A stretch of 64,000 nucleotides of DNA from an uncultured Prevotella sp. (GCA_900316015.1 ONBG01000025.1:1-64000), one strand, 5' to 3'; counted from the first letter of the stretch, positions 8,722-17,884 are shown. Made by a program: numbers and translations. The notes: generated by a model from the sequence alone, not told the origin.

Positions 8722-10377
8722 ATGATGAAACAGTATTTTAAAGCCTTATTAATTGCGGCATCTTTGTTGCCATTGAGATCATTCGCCTGTACCAACTTTA
8801 TCGTTGGCAAGAAGGCATCTGTTGACGGTTCCGTCATCTGTAGTTATAATGCCGATGATTATGGCATGTTCCAAGGTCTCTGTCATTATGCTGCCGCTAC
8901 TCACAAGTCTGGTGAGATGCGGAAGATCTATGATTGGGACACAGGCGTTTATCATGGAGAGATCCCTGAGGCTTCTGTTACCTATAATGTCATTGGGAAT
9001 ATCAATGAATATCAGGTTACGATAGGGGAGACCACCTATGGAGGCAGAGAAGAAATGGTTGATTCCACGGGCATCATTGACTATGGCTCATTGATCTATA
9101 TAGGCTTGCAACGCTCTCGTACGGCCCGCGAAGCGATACGTATAATGACGTCTTTAGCCGAAAAATACGGTTATAACAGCGAAGGAGAGACTTTCACGAT
9201 CTGCGATCCGAACGAAGCTTGGATCATGGAAATGATGGGTACCGGTGCTGGTTCTAAGGGTGTTGTGTGGGTAGCCATGCGTATTCCAGATGATGCGATC
9301 TGCGGTCATGCCAACCAAAGCCGTATCGGGAAGTTCAATATGAAGGACAAGAAAAACGTCCTCTACTCGAAGAATGTCATCAGTTATGCGCGTAAGATGG
9401 GATGGTTCTCAGGTAAGGATGCTGACTTTTCCTGGAAGAATACCTATGCTTTTCCTGATTTCTCAGGTCGTCGTATTTGTGATGCCCGCGTATGGAGCTT
9501 CTTCCATCGTTTCGCTGATGGCATGGACAAGTATTTGCCATGGGCATTGGGAAAGGATCCGAATGCGGAAGATATGCCTCTTTGGATTGTGCCTAAGCAT
9601 AAGCTGAGCGTGCAGGATGTTGAGACTGCCATGAGGGACCATTATGAAGGGACACCTTTGGCAATAGATGACAATAGCATTGGTGGGGGGATCTGGAACA
9701 TGCCTTACCGGCCGACTCCCTTGTATTTTAAGGTGAACGGGAAGCTGTATTTCAACGAACGTCCAACAAGTACGCAACAGACAGGCTTCTCCTATGTCAG
9801 CCAGATGCGTTCATGGCTTCCCCGACAGATCGGCGGTGTCCTCTGGTTTGGCAATGATGACGGTAATATGGTAGCTTATACTCCTATTTATTGTGGCAAT
9901 ACAGTTCAACCTGAATGTTATAATACACCAGGTGCTGATGCCGTCACCTTTTCGGATAAGAATGCTTTTTGGGTGTGCAATTGGGTCAGCAATATGGTAT
10001 ATCCCCGTTATAGTATGCTATTCCCCTCGCTGAAAGAGGTCAGGGATAGCTTGGAAGGAAGTTATTTCAAGCAGCAGGCATCGGTAGAGGAGAAGGCACA
10101 GGCACTTTATGGCAGTGATCCCGCCTCAGCCGTGAAATATCTGAATGAATATAGCAATGAGAAAGCACAGCAAATGCTGGCTCGTTGGAAGCAACTCGCA
10201 ATCTACCTCATTGTCAAATACAATGATATGACGGTTCGTCCCGAGGATCATGGGCACTTCTCCCGTACGAAGACAGGGTTAGGCGCGAAGGTTGCGCGAC
10301 CTGGATATCCAGAGGGGTATGCCAAACATCTCGTCCAGGCAACAGGCGACAAGTACGCTGTGCCTGAAAAGAAATAG
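8722..10377 (+). CDS. C69 family dipeptidase
   Basis: This protein belongs to the N-terminal-nucleophile dipeptidases (peptidase family C69). The signal peptide ends at SFA and the mature chain begins CTNFIVG, so the Cys after cleavage is the expected nucleophile. The protein has about 551 residues, a normal length. ATG at 8722 is preferred over an in-frame TTG at 8704 because it gives a compact signal peptide. It probably acts in the periplasm on peptides. A strong terminator follows. Confidence 0.92.
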   Translation: MMKQYFKALLIAASLLPLRSFACTNFIVGKKASVDGSVICSYNADDYGMFQGLCHYAAATHKSGEMRKIYDWDTGVYHGEIPEASVTYNVIGNINEYQVTIGETTYGGREEMVDSTGIIDYGSLIYIGLQRSRTAREAIRIMTSLAEKYGYNSEGETFTICDPNEAWIMEMMGTGAGSKGVVWVAMRIPDDAICGHANQSRIGKFNMKDKKNVLYSKNVISYARKMGWFSGKDADFSWKNTYAFPDFSGRRICDARVWSFFHRFADGMDKYLPWALGKDPNAEDMPLWIVPKHKLSVQDVETAMRDHYEGTPLAIDDNSIGGGIWNMPYRPTPLYFKVNGKLYFNERPTSTQQTGFSYVSQMRSWLPRQIGGVLWFGNDDGNMVAYTPIYCGNTVQPECYNTPGADAVTFSDKNAFWVCNWVSNMVYPRYSMLFPSLKEVRDSLEGSYFKQQASVEEKAQALYGSDPASAVKYLNEYSNEKAQQMLARWKQLAIYLIVKYNDMTVRPEDHGHFSRTKTGLGAKVARPGYPEGYAKHLVQATGDKYAVPEKK

Positions 10378-10400
10378 GGAGACTCATCCCCTCCAGACAC

Positions 10401-10440
10401 AAAGATCCCGTAGGCAAAAAGGCTTGTCTACGGGATCTTT
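10401..10440. terminator. Bidirectional terminator between converging genes
   Basis: A perfect 13-bp inverted repeat (10401-10413 and 10428-10440) begins AAAGATCCCGTAG and ends in TTT. It has A/T ends on both sides and lies between the C69 peptidase gene and the converging lipoprotein gene. Confidence 0.85.
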
Positions 10441-10455
10441 ATTATAGAGCGACGA

Positions 10456-11352
10456 TCAATATAACTTAATGATCAGGCATTTGCTGGTGCTCCAGAAAAG
10501 GGCGGGGTCCTTTATCTTTAAGGTTGATGATCCCGTCTTGGGGTGTTTGATGATCTCATAGGATGAAGCAGGCATCTGCGTTAATACCTGAGGATTGAGT
10601 GCTTGTAGGTCGGCTCCATTGTAATTGCGGATGTCTATCTTCTTGAAGCCTGCAGTGTTGATGTCGCTTACGTCCACTTTCTTCTTTTGCAAGAAACCTC
10701 CTTTTAAGATCCCCAATTTCTTCAGTTCCTTTCCCGTTGCAATCTTTACATACCCAGTGTGGATTGTCTGGTCTTGTTCGTCTATGGTTGCCTTCTGGCT
10801 CTCTACAGTGTTGCCTAATTCCTCGTTGCTGGCAGTCAGTTTCTTCACGTTCTCATTCAATGAAGCAATGTTGGCATTCTTGTTGTTGAGTTCTTCCTTC
10901 AATTCAGCGATAGTATCGTCTTTCTCGTCCAATTGCTTCTTGTAGTAGTCGATGAGCTTCTGGATCTTGGCGGTGTAACCACTCTTATCGGATTTCTTTT
11001 GCTGGGCTAACTGTTTTTCAAGGTCGGAGATACGTTGTTTTTGGCGTTGGATTAACTGTGACAAGGAAACGAGTTGCTCGCGCATCCTTACCTTGTCAAC
11101 CCGATTGCCTTCACGTCCTCCCATCTGCTTGAGCAGTCCTTCCTGGGCAGAGATACTGTCAAGCCCCTCAGACATGATCGTGATAAAGTCCTGCATAGAA
11201 TTGACATCTTGCTGATGAACACTATCCTGAAGGGAGAGGGAGTCTAACTGCGATTGCAACTGCTGCGATTGATTCCCATTCTTGCAGGAGAACATGGTGA
11301 TAGAAAGAACCATCACCGCCATGAGTAATACCAATTTTCTTTCCTTTTTCAT
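10456..11352 (-). CDS. Coiled-coil lipoprotein of unknown function
   Basis: This predicted lipoprotein has 298 residues and the lipobox MFSC with Cys23. Residues of about 30-190 are almost entirely Gln-, Lys-, Glu- and Leu-rich heptads, that is, a long coiled coil. The last 80 residues are a compact mixed domain. It may anchor a filament or spacer in the outer membrane, but no function can be assigned. It is transcribed alone, opposite to its neighbours. Confidence 0.8.
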   Translation of the reverse strand: MKKERKLVLLMAVMVLSITMFSCKNGNQSQQLQSQLDSLSLQDSVHQQDVNSMQDFITIMSEGLDSISAQEGLLKQMGGREGNRVDKVRMREQLVSLSQLIQRQKQRISDLEKQLAQQKKSDKSGYTAKIQKLIDYYKKQLDEKDDTIAELKEELNNKNANIASLNENVKKLTASNEELGNTVESQKATIDEQDQTIHTGYVKIATGKELKKLGILKGGFLQKKKVDVSDINTAGFKKIDIRNYNGADLQALNPQVLTQMPASSYEIIKHPKTGSSTLKIKDPALFWSTSKCLIIKLY

Positions 11353-11664
11353 AATCTCAATATTTTTTTGTTATTCATATCCAAAATTCAGTTCATCTAT
11401 CGATGCTACCAATGTCGTGCCAAAAATCCTTCCAAATATTTAAAAGATTGGTTTATAGTATGTTATGTCTTTATTATTGGGCATAGTACCGTGTCGTTCG
11501 TATGGGATGATGGGGAATAATGGGGAATAAATCCACAAAATGACAGGCCTTCTTCAATTAAAGTCCATATCTTTTCATAAAATAAGCTATACCTCTGGAA
11601 TAAAATAAAATCTTCGATATTTTTTGTATTCCAATCGGTTTGCAGTATCTTTGCCGTGTAGTAT
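11353..11664. other. Divergent intergenic region, lipoprotein gene/dinB
   Basis: This 312-nt A+T-rich spacer separates two divergent genes. It contains the dinB promoter near its right end and a short direct repeat, ATGGGGAATA, at 11510-11528. No gene is seen. Confidence 0.5.
11623..11653 (+). promoter_or_regulatory. Promoter of dinB
   Basis: TTTG (11623-11626) and TATCTTTG (11646-11653) are spaced by 19 nt. The ATG at 11665 is only 11 nt downstream of the -7 element, so the mRNA is likely to be nearly leaderless. Confidence 0.7.
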
Positions 11665-12759
11665 ATGGTACGCAAGATAATCCATATTGATATGGATGCT
11701 TTCTTTGCTTCTGTTGAACAAAGGGATCATCCGGAATGGTGGGGCATTCCTCTCGCCGTCGGCTTCGATGGTCCTCGTGGCGTTGTCTCTACCGCGAGCT
11801 ACGAAGCCCGGCAGTACCATATCCATTCGGCGATGGCCATAGCAAGTGCCAAAAGGCTATGCCCCTTCTTGAAAATCGTCGAACCGCAGTTCGAACGGTA
11901 TAAGGAGGTCAGCCGTCAAGTGCATGATATCTTCCTGCAATATACAGATCTGGTGGAACCGATCAGCATCGATGAGGCTTTCTTGGATGTGACGGAGAAT
12001 AAAAAAGGACTCGAATTTGCGCGGGATATTGCGATGGAGATCAAGCAGAAGATTAGAGAGAAGACGCAGCTGACGGCCTCTGCTGGGGTAAGCTATAACA
12101 AATTATTGGCAAAGATCGCATCTGACTATAGAAAGCCTGATGGACTGTTCGTGGTACATCCCGACAAGGCCCTCGACTTCATTGCAGAGTTGCCCGTGGA
12201 AGATTTCTGGGGAGTAGGTCCGAAAACTGCACAGAAAATGCATCAGATGGGAATTATCAATGGACAGCAATTGCGTGCCGTGAGCCGTTCCTATCTCATG
12301 CAGGTATTCGGAAAGGCAGGTTCTTTATATTATGATTTTGCTCGGGGCATTGACAACCGACCTGTTGTTGTCGAACATGAACGTAAGTCAGTGGGGTGTG
12401 AGCAAACTTTCTTGACGGATATCTCCCTGCGATCCACGGTTCTCATCGAACTGTACCACATGGTACTCGAACTGACAGAGCGCATTAAGAAAAGTGGATT
12501 CGAAGGTCGTACCCTGACCTTGAAGGTCAAGTTCCATGATTTTACCCAGATTACCCGTTCCCTGACCCAAGGGAAACAACTTCATACCAAGGAGGAGATC
12601 CTGCCTTTGGCGAAACAGCTCTTGTGGGAAGTTGACTACGAGCGAAATCCTATCCGGCTCTTAGGACTGTCGGTGAGCAACCCTGCTAATGACAAAGATT
12701 GGGCTGATTCTCGTCCCCGATGGGTGGAAGGCATGTTGGATTTCAAGGGATTCTTATAG
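11665..12759 (+). CDS. dinB: DNA polymerase IV (Y-family)
   Basis: This is an error-prone translesion polymerase. The 364-residue protein carries the Y-family catalytic motifs IDMDAFFASVEQ (near residue 6) and SIDEAFLDVT (near residue 100), which supply the metal-binding acidic residues, and YEARQYHIHSAM in the fingers. Helix-hairpin-helix and little-finger regions follow. Length is normal. No C-terminal beta-clamp motif is obvious. Confidence 0.96.
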   Translation: MVRKIIHIDMDAFFASVEQRDHPEWWGIPLAVGFDGPRGVVSTASYEARQYHIHSAMAIASAKRLCPFLKIVEPQFERYKEVSRQVHDIFLQYTDLVEPISIDEAFLDVTENKKGLEFARDIAMEIKQKIREKTQLTASAGVSYNKLLAKIASDYRKPDGLFVVHPDKALDFIAELPVEDFWGVGPKTAQKMHQMGIINGQQLRAVSRSYLMQVFGKAGSLYYDFARGIDNRPVVVEHERKSVGCEQTFLTDISLRSTVLIELYHMVLELTERIKKSGFEGRTLTLKVKFHDFTQITRSLTQGKQLHTKEEILPLAKQLLWEVDYERNPIRLLGLSVSNPANDKDWADSRPRWVEGMLDFKGFL

Positions 12760-12808
12760 GTTAAAGCCATTGAAGTGGTAGGTCGAACTGAAAAAATCAT
12801 CAGTTTGT

Positions 12809-12839
12809 TTTGTCATTCAAAAGATTTCGATTATCTTTG
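12809..12839 (+). promoter_or_regulatory. Promoter of tRNA-Ser
   Basis: TTTG (12809-12812) and TATCTTTG (12832-12839) are spaced by 19 nt. The tRNA begins 12 nt downstream. Confidence 0.7.
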
Positions 12840-12851
12840 CAGGACAAAAAA

Positions 12852-12940
12852 GGAAGATTGGCAGAGTGACCGAATGCGCTGGACTCGAAATCCGGTATAC
12901 CCCTTTTCGGGTATCGGGGGTTTGAATCCCTCATCTTCCG
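12852..12940 (+). tRNA. tRNA-Ser (anticodon CGA)
   Basis: The acceptor strands GGAAGAT and ATCTTCC pair fully, with discriminator G at 12940. The anticodon stem-loop has stem CTGGA/TCCGG around loop CTCGAAA, which gives anticodon CGA (codon UCG). A long variable arm (GTATACCCC TTTTC GGGTATC type) and the T loop TTTGAATCC are present, as expected of a class II serine tRNA. CCA is not encoded. It is the last core gene before the prophage, but its 3' end is not visibly repeated at the other end of the element. Confidence 0.93.
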
Positions 12941-12950
12941 CTTTTAAGTC

Positions 12951-12982
12951 AAAAAGGAAGTCTGATGAAGGCTTCCTTTTTT
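12951..12982 (+). terminator. Terminator after tRNA-Ser
   Basis: AAAAAGGAAG (12951-12960) pairs with CTTCCTTTTT (12972-12981) across an 11-nt loop, and a T-run ends the structure. Confidence 0.8.
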
Positions 12983-13074
12983 CGTTTATAGTCAGCAAGT
13001 TACGGAGTTGGAAGCGTGTAAATGATTGAAAATTAGGGTAATAAGGGGATAGCGACCAAGCGAAAAAGAGTTGC

Positions 13075-13154
13075 AATCATTGGTAATCATTGACAATCAT
13101 TAGGCGGTTTGTGTTTACCATAGTGTTTACCACTCCCCCGGCCAGTGTTTACCA
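13075..13154. repeat. Two direct-repeat sets upstream of the integrase gene
   Basis: AATCATT occurs at 13075, 13085 and 13095, exactly 10 bp apart. GTGTTTACCA (or its prefix) occurs at 13111, 13123 and 13145. Helically phased short repeats next to a tyrosine integrase gene resemble arm-type integrase or excisionase sites, or regulator sites for the integrase promoter. Confidence 0.5.
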
Positions 13155-13194
13155 CTGCTTAAAATGATAATTTGAAATTAATAAACGCAAGACA

Positions 13195-14349
13195 ATGGAG
13201 AATGACAGAATGCCGATTGTAGGCTTTGTATACAACAGAAAGAAGACGGCGACGAGGACGAAAGTTGCCGTCATTGAGATTCGAGTGTCTTATGACTATA
13301 AGAAGAAGTACCTGTCGACGGGTATCAAGGTGCTGCCCAAGGAATGGCGCGGCGGCATGGTGACGGGCAGGACGGATGCCATAGAGCTGAACAAAGCGCT
13401 TACATCAATGCGCAACAAAGTTCTGAAGGCAATCAACGACATGCTTGAGGAAGGATGTCTCAATATTCAGGAGATTCCGTCGCGGATGAAGCGTCTTGAT
13501 GATGTGGGTAAGACATTCTACGAGTATTGTCAGGAGCGCGCGGAAGTGCGCCAGTACGGGCGCATGGATGATACGTGCAAGCGATATGACCGTTTCTTGA
13601 AGTGGTTCAGAGAGTGGGGCGGCATCAAGAGCTTTGCAGATGTCACGGAGCGTAATATTCTATTGATGGACGAGGCCTTGAAGAAGAAAGGCATGTGCAA
13701 TTACTCGAAGTGGAACAACTACCACCGTTTCCTCAACTCTTTCATCCTCGATGCCATCAGCGAGGGTTATCTGAAACGGAATCCGTACAAATGGGTGCAT
13801 ATCGTAAAGGATAAGGTGAGCCACGGGCTGCATAAATACCTCACGAAGGACGAACTTCACGCCATAGAGACCGCCAAAATGGGCACGGAGAGCCTTGACC
13901 GGGTGCGCGACCTGTTCGTCTTCCAGGCTTGCACGTGCCTCTCATATAAGGATCTTGTTGCCTTCGACTCAAGTAGGATCAAAAAAGAAAACGGGCGGAT
14001 GATGTACACGGGCAAGCGAGGAAAGACCGGAGTGGAGTTCACCTTCATGCTCTTGAAACCCGCATTGGCTGTCTTGAAGAAGTACGGGGGCAAGTTGCCG
14101 TTACTGAGCAATGTGAAGTATAACGAGTATCTGAAGGTCGTTGCTCAGACGGCCGGGGTTGACAAGCCTATCACAACACACTGGGCACGGCATACGGGTG
14201 CGACGATGCTGCTTAATGCCGGGGTGGACATGGAGACCGTGGCAAAGATATTGGGGCACTCCTCGACACGCATCACACGGAGCACTTATGCCAAGCTGCT
14301 CGATGATACTGTGGGCAGGGAAATGGAGAAGGCAGAGGAAAAAGAGTGA
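13195..14349 (+). CDS. Tyrosine recombinase/integrase of the prophage
   Basis: This is a phage-type tyrosine integrase of 384 residues. The N-terminal core-binding and SAM-like domains cover about residues 20-200. The catalytic domain shows GKRGKTG (beta-hairpin Lys), HWARHTG (His-x-x-Arg near residue 330), LGHSS (second His) and the nucleophile in RSTYAKL (Tyr364). The box where the first catalytic Arg is usually found reads CTCLSYKDL and has no Arg, as also known in the Bacteroides IntDOT group. It is the first gene of the prophage, beginning 254 nt after tRNA-Ser. Confidence 0.92.
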   Translation: MENDRMPIVGFVYNRKKTATRTKVAVIEIRVSYDYKKKYLSTGIKVLPKEWRGGMVTGRTDAIELNKALTSMRNKVLKAINDMLEEGCLNIQEIPSRMKRLDDVGKTFYEYCQERAEVRQYGRMDDTCKRYDRFLKWFREWGGIKSFADVTERNILLMDEALKKKGMCNYSKWNNYHRFLNSFILDAISEGYLKRNPYKWVHIVKDKVSHGLHKYLTKDELHAIETAKMGTESLDRVRDLFVFQACTCLSYKDLVAFDSSRIKKENGRMMYTGKRGKTGVEFTFMLLKPALAVLKKYGGKLPLLSNVKYNEYLKVVAQTAGVDKPITTHWARHTGATMLLNAGVDMETVAKILGHSSTRITRSTYAKLLDDTVGREMEKAEEKE

Positions 14350-14368
14350 TAAGGGGAACGACATATTT

Positions 14369-14698
14369 CTATTTGCTTTTGCGCTTGCGTATGTTGTCCT
14401 CAAACTCGGTACCCATGGACTGTGCCTCGTCGAAGATAGAGCGGATGTCGGTTTCGATGGTCATTTCCTCCTCCCCGCAGCCCACGGGTCGGAAGGGCTC
14501 GGGGGTGGCAAGCTCTGTGGATCGGCTTGGGTATGCCGCACGGTTGAGAACGGCATGTGATATGTGGATGAGGGCATCACGCATGAGCTCGGAGAGGGTG
14601 GCATATCCTCCGCGCTTGGCTACGGCTTCAAGGAGCATGAAGTCGGGCTGTGATATTCTGCATGATACTCTGACCGTTTTGTTGTCTCGATTGCTCAT
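14369..14698 (-). CDS. Ribbon-helix-helix-like DNA-binding protein
   Basis: This 109-residue protein begins with a stretch (VRVSCRISQPDFMLLEAVAK, then an ATLSELMRDAL helix) typical of an Arc/MetJ-type ribbon-helix-helix fold. The C-terminal half is acidic. It could be a regulator or a plasmid/phage accessory factor. It is the last gene of the minus-strand packaging cluster and converges on the integrase gene with a 19-nt gap. Confidence 0.65.
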   Translation of the reverse strand: MSNRDNKTVRVSCRISQPDFMLLEAVAKRGGYATLSELMRDALIHISHAVLNRAAYPSRSTELATPEPFRPVGCGEEEMTIETDIRSIFDEAQSMGTEFEDNIRKRKSK

Positions 14699-14738
14699 TT
14701 CTTATTTCTTATCGTTTTGGCTGATGTTAAAGGTTATG

Positions 14739-16535
14739 TTATCTCTCATAAGCGCTCATGAGGCCGAGCGTCATGAGGAGCGTGATGGCTCCGTCGATTT
14801 TTCGGAACTGCGAGATTTTGATGGGCTTCTTGTTCTCGAGGCGGTCCTCGTCTATGACGCAGTTGCAGAGGCAATAGGCGTTGATGGGGTTGTTGTTGAG
14901 CACGATGCCCACTGGGTCGCCCCATGCAAGCAGCTCGAAGGCCTCCACGGGCAGGTTGAAAGAGCCGTAGGTCTGCGAATAAGGCATGAGCACTCCACGG
15001 AACCCCGCTGATGAGAGGATGTTGACCAGCTCGCGCGACTTGTATGCGTCGTATCCTACACGTATGACGTGCAGTTTCTTCGCGTTACTGATGATGTCAG
15101 AGGCTATCTGCCGCATGTCGATGATGTCGCCCTTGCAGAATCTAAGGTCGCCCTGCTCGTGCCATTGCCGGTATATCGTCTCGTTTGGGTGGCCTTTGAG
15201 TGCGCCCTCGGGGAAATAGTAGTCGGTATGCGCATAGAACTTCTTGTCGGTCTTGCTCCATATCGTGTACGTGACCGCCGAGAAGTCATCATGCACTGAG
15301 AGGTCGAAGGCTATTGCACAGTCGAAACGCGGCGTGCCCCTGCCGGGAGCCGGAGCCTGTAACGCTGCCTCCAGCGGTGAGCTGCCCTTGTCGAGGAGCT
15401 CGTTGGCCTTGTCGTAGTCCATCCATGTGCGCGTCGTGTTGACGGTGAAGATGTTGAGCATCTTCGTCCGGAAGTTGAGCATATTTTCTTCGGATAGCTG
15501 TGCCGTCTTCCACTCGTTCTCGTAGTAGTCGGGCTGGATGGTCACTCCTATGTGCGGCTGCACCTTGCGCCAAGTCCTCGGATCTCCATCCTCATCGTCG
15601 GGATCGGGCATAAAGAGGGAGGCAAACATGCGGTCATCCTCCATCTCGCCACGGAGCACCCTCATCACACCGTCGAGCTCATGTTTGAATGGTCCGTCTA
15701 TGACCTCCGAGGCCGTCGTTATGACCACCGTGAGGGGCTCTTTGCGTGTGCCCATGGACGAGGTGAGGACGTTCTTGAGGTCAGCACCAGACTTGTTGGC
15801 TGAGTTGCGCGCCTGAGAATACTCGTCGATGATGACCGTCGAGGCCTTCAGACCGTCCCTTGTGCGTGCGTTGGCGGCTAAGCACTCGATGAAACTGTCA
15901 TGTCCGAGTCCGAGCCATTTGATAAGTTCCCGGTTAACCTTGAAATGCCTGCCGGATGGGTCTATGGACTGTATTATGCCTCGGATCTCATCGAAACATA
16001 CCTTTGCCTGTCTGTAGCTGTTTGCCCCGACATACGCCTCAGCGTTGTTGTCGCCGAAGAGCAGGTCATAGATGGCCAGCGAAGCCACGGAGGTTGTCTT
16101 TCCGAACTTTCGGGGGACGAAGAGATAGGCGTTGCGGCATAAACGTCGATTGCTTGTGTCTTGGAAGCCGAAGATGTTGGAGAACTGGAAAGCCTGCACG
16201 GGCGTGAGCCTATAACAGCGCCTTCCGCCCTCACCATCGAATTTCAGATGCTCGTAGAACTTGAAGAACTTCCTGACCTTCTTCTTGTTCCATGCATATT
16301 TTGTAAGCATCTTTACTGAGCGCGTTATGCCGAGGATCTCGTAAAGATTGTGCGCATCGGGGTCGTTGCATACAGAGAGGATGTAGTCAACGATGCGCCC
16401 ATCCGTATCAATGAGCAGCTTCCACACGGGGGTGCCGTCGAAAGCCTTCATGCCATGGTCATCGACGAGCGCCTTCAGCTCCTTGGCTGCCTTGTCCTTA
16501 AGTGCGTACCATTGTTTTTTCTCTTCTATATCCAT
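14739..16535 (-). CDS. Phage terminase large subunit
   Basis: This ATP-driven DNA-packaging motor has 598 residues. The N-terminal ATPase domain has Walker A PRKFGKTT (residues 141-148) and Walker B STVIIDEYS (about 232-240). The C-terminal nuclease domain starts with CAIAFDLSVHDD, which supplies acidic metal ligands. It resembles the Terminase_1 family paired with HK97-type portals. The gene starts 4 nt after the small subunit gene on the minus strand, opposite to the head genes. Confidence 0.93.
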   Translation of the reverse strand: MDIEEKKQWYALKDKAAKELKALVDDHGMKAFDGTPVWKLLIDTDGRIVDYILSVCNDPDAHNLYEILGITRSVKMLTKYAWNKKKVRKFFKFYEHLKFDGEGGRRCYRLTPVQAFQFSNIFGFQDTSNRRLCRNAYLFVPRKFGKTTSVASLAIYDLLFGDNNAEAYVGANSYRQAKVCFDEIRGIIQSIDPSGRHFKVNRELIKWLGLGHDSFIECLAANARTRDGLKASTVIIDEYSQARNSANKSGADLKNVLTSSMGTRKEPLTVVITTASEVIDGPFKHELDGVMRVLRGEMEDDRMFASLFMPDPDDEDGDPRTWRKVQPHIGVTIQPDYYENEWKTAQLSEENMLNFRTKMLNIFTVNTTRTWMDYDKANELLDKGSSPLEAALQAPAPGRGTPRFDCAIAFDLSVHDDFSAVTYTIWSKTDKKFYAHTDYYFPEGALKGHPNETIYRQWHEQGDLRFCKGDIIDMRQIASDIISNAKKLHVIRVGYDAYKSRELVNILSSAGFRGVLMPYSQTYGSFNLPVEAFELLAWGDPVGIVLNNNPINAYCLCNCVIDEDRLENKKPIKISQFRKIDGAITLLMTLGLMSAYER

Positions 16536-16538
16536 GCC

Positions 16539-17297
16539 TTATTCGTCTTTGTCGTCGTCCTTGAAAGCGTCCATGAAGTCTTGCAGGCTGTCATCTCCGT
16601 TTTCAATCTTCTGTTTAGAGTCGGTGTTCATGCCCAGTGCGGCGAGTGCCCTCTGTGCCTGCCGGAGCGTCTCAGCGTGCAGCCGTTCGAGCGGGTTCAC
16701 GGCTCGCCTCTCATGTCCCTCACGGCTGTATTCAACCGTGATGGGCTTGTAGTCGGGTGCTGCCATCTCCTCACTCTGCTGTTCAGCTCTGACCAGAAGT
16801 CGTGCGGTGATCTCCACCTGATAGGTCATTTCCGCTGCGAATTTTCCGTTATCCTTGAGCAGCTTGATGATGTACCGCTTCTTTGACGAGACCTTCTTCT
16901 CGATAGCCTTTGCGCCATCTTTTGTGTTGCTATGCGCCTTTGGAGTCTCATTTTGCTGTTGTACGGGAGCCGGTTGATGGGTGTTGTCGACGGTGCGCTC
17001 GGAATATCCGCGGCTCTTTCCTTTCGTCTTCAGGTAAAAGATGATGGCCGTGGTGTCCCCGTCGTCGATCTTGCTCAAGAGCTTGCTCTCCACCTTGTCT
17101 ATCTGTCCCTCGTTGACATCATCGTACTTTGCCTTGAAGTCTGAATCTCCGTCACGCCACCTGTAGAACATGGCGCGAGTGATGCCGCACGCATCGCACG
17201 CCGTCTGAATGATGCCCTTTGACGCTTTTAGCGCAGAGAGGAACGACAACTTTTTCTGTGCCTCCTCATCAGGCGAGAACTTCTTCTGTCTGCTCAT
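16539..17297 (-). CDS. Phage terminase small subunit
   Basis: This protein of 252 residues should recognise the phage packaging site. An N-terminal helix-turn-helix region (about residues 25-55, around IIQTACDACGITRAMFYRWR) is followed by a helical segment and a long charged C-terminal part. Its place directly upstream of the large subunit supports the call. It overlaps the HNH gene by 29 nt. Confidence 0.8.
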   Translation of the reverse strand: MSRQKKFSPDEEAQKKLSFLSALKASKGIIQTACDACGITRAMFYRWRDGDSDFKAKYDDVNEGQIDKVESKLLSKIDDGDTTAIIFYLKTKGKSRGYSERTVDNTHQPAPVQQQNETPKAHSNTKDGAKAIEKKVSSKKRYIIKLLKDNGKFAAEMTYQVEITARLLVRAEQQSEEMAAPDYKPITVEYSREGHERRAVNPLERLHAETLRQAQRALAALGMNTDSKQKIENGDDSLQDFMDAFKDDDKDE

Positions 17298-17652
17298 CTT
17301 TGTTGTTATTAATACCGAATTTATTGCAGAAAGCCTTCAGCCTTTCCGTGTTTTTCTTCTTCGCTGCCTTCTTGCTACCGCTGCGTCCGAGCATCTGATG
17401 TTCCTTGACGTGACAAGTGTGGCATAGTGCTCTGAGATTATGGAAGTCGAACATCCTCTTCTCACGCTCCGCCTTGTTCATCGCGTCATCGACCGGATAG
17501 ACGTGGTGCACCTCCGTTGCCGAGACGAACTTGTCATACTCGAGACAGTCCTCGCACAACGGGTTTTGCGCGAGCTTCGCCCTCCGCAGCTTCTGCCATG
17601 CGGCGGAATGAATCCACCGTTCGTACTCCGGGCTATGCTTCTGGCCTATCAT
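17269..17652 (-). CDS. HNH endonuclease
   Basis: The 127-residue protein has the HNH motif: EVHHVYP, then FHNLRALCHTCHVKEH, and zinc Cys pairs CEDC and CHTC. Small HNH proteins next to terminase genes are needed for DNA packaging in several HK97-like phages (known of the family). The order HNH-TerS-TerL on one strand fits that role. Confidence 0.9.
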   Translation of the reverse strand: MIGQKHSPEYERWIHSAAWQKLRRAKLAQNPLCEDCLEYDKFVSATEVHHVYPVDDAMNKAEREKRMFDFHNLRALCHTCHVKEHQMLGRSGSKKAAKKKNTERLKAFCNKFGINNNKDEQTEEVLA

Positions 17653-17884
17653 TGTCCTGCTGCTCTATTATTGCCCTGCCTTTGAAATAGAGGATGGATA
17701 GCGACGACAAGGCTGCCGTGAGCAACGATGCCACTGTCAGGGCGAGGGCAGGATGGACAAGACTGCACAGCCACACAATGCCGACAATGAAAAAGACGAC
17801 TGAGACCACAAGAAGGATCTGCATGAATACCTCGCAGCCGGAATATCGCTGCTGGCGATTGTTATTGAAAAGGTATGTGCGCAT
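17633..17884 (-). CDS. Small membrane protein in the packaging cluster
   Basis: This product of at most 83 residues has two hydrophobic segments (MQILLVVSVVFFIVGIVWLC and a second Ala/Leu-rich one) with a short polar tail. The true start may be the internal ATG before MQILLV. It overlaps the HNH gene. Two-segment size is compatible with a holin, but no endolysin is nearby, so the role is open. Confidence 0.55.
   Translation of the reverse strand: MRTYLFNNNRQQRYSGCEVFMQILLVVSVVFFIVGIVWLCSLVHPALALTVASLLTAALSSLSILYFKGRAIIEQQDNDRPEA

Noticed and set aside
12852..12940. tRNA-Ser as the attachment site of the prophage
   Set aside because: The integrase lies close by, but no copy of the tRNA 3' end (TTTGAATCCCTCATCTTCCG) was found at the right end of the prophage or after the CRISPR array, so the site remains unproven.
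12775..13029. An ORF covering tRNA-Ser and its flanks
   Set aside because: It reads through a well-folded tRNA and its terminator.
14346..15011. A plus-strand ORF opposite the RHH and terminase genes
   Set aside because: It mirrors two minus-strand genes with recognisable motifs and has no domain of its own.
17633..17884. A firm holin call for the small two-segment membrane protein
   Set aside because: No endolysin is adjacent and the gene sits with the packaging genes, so size and topology alone are not enough.
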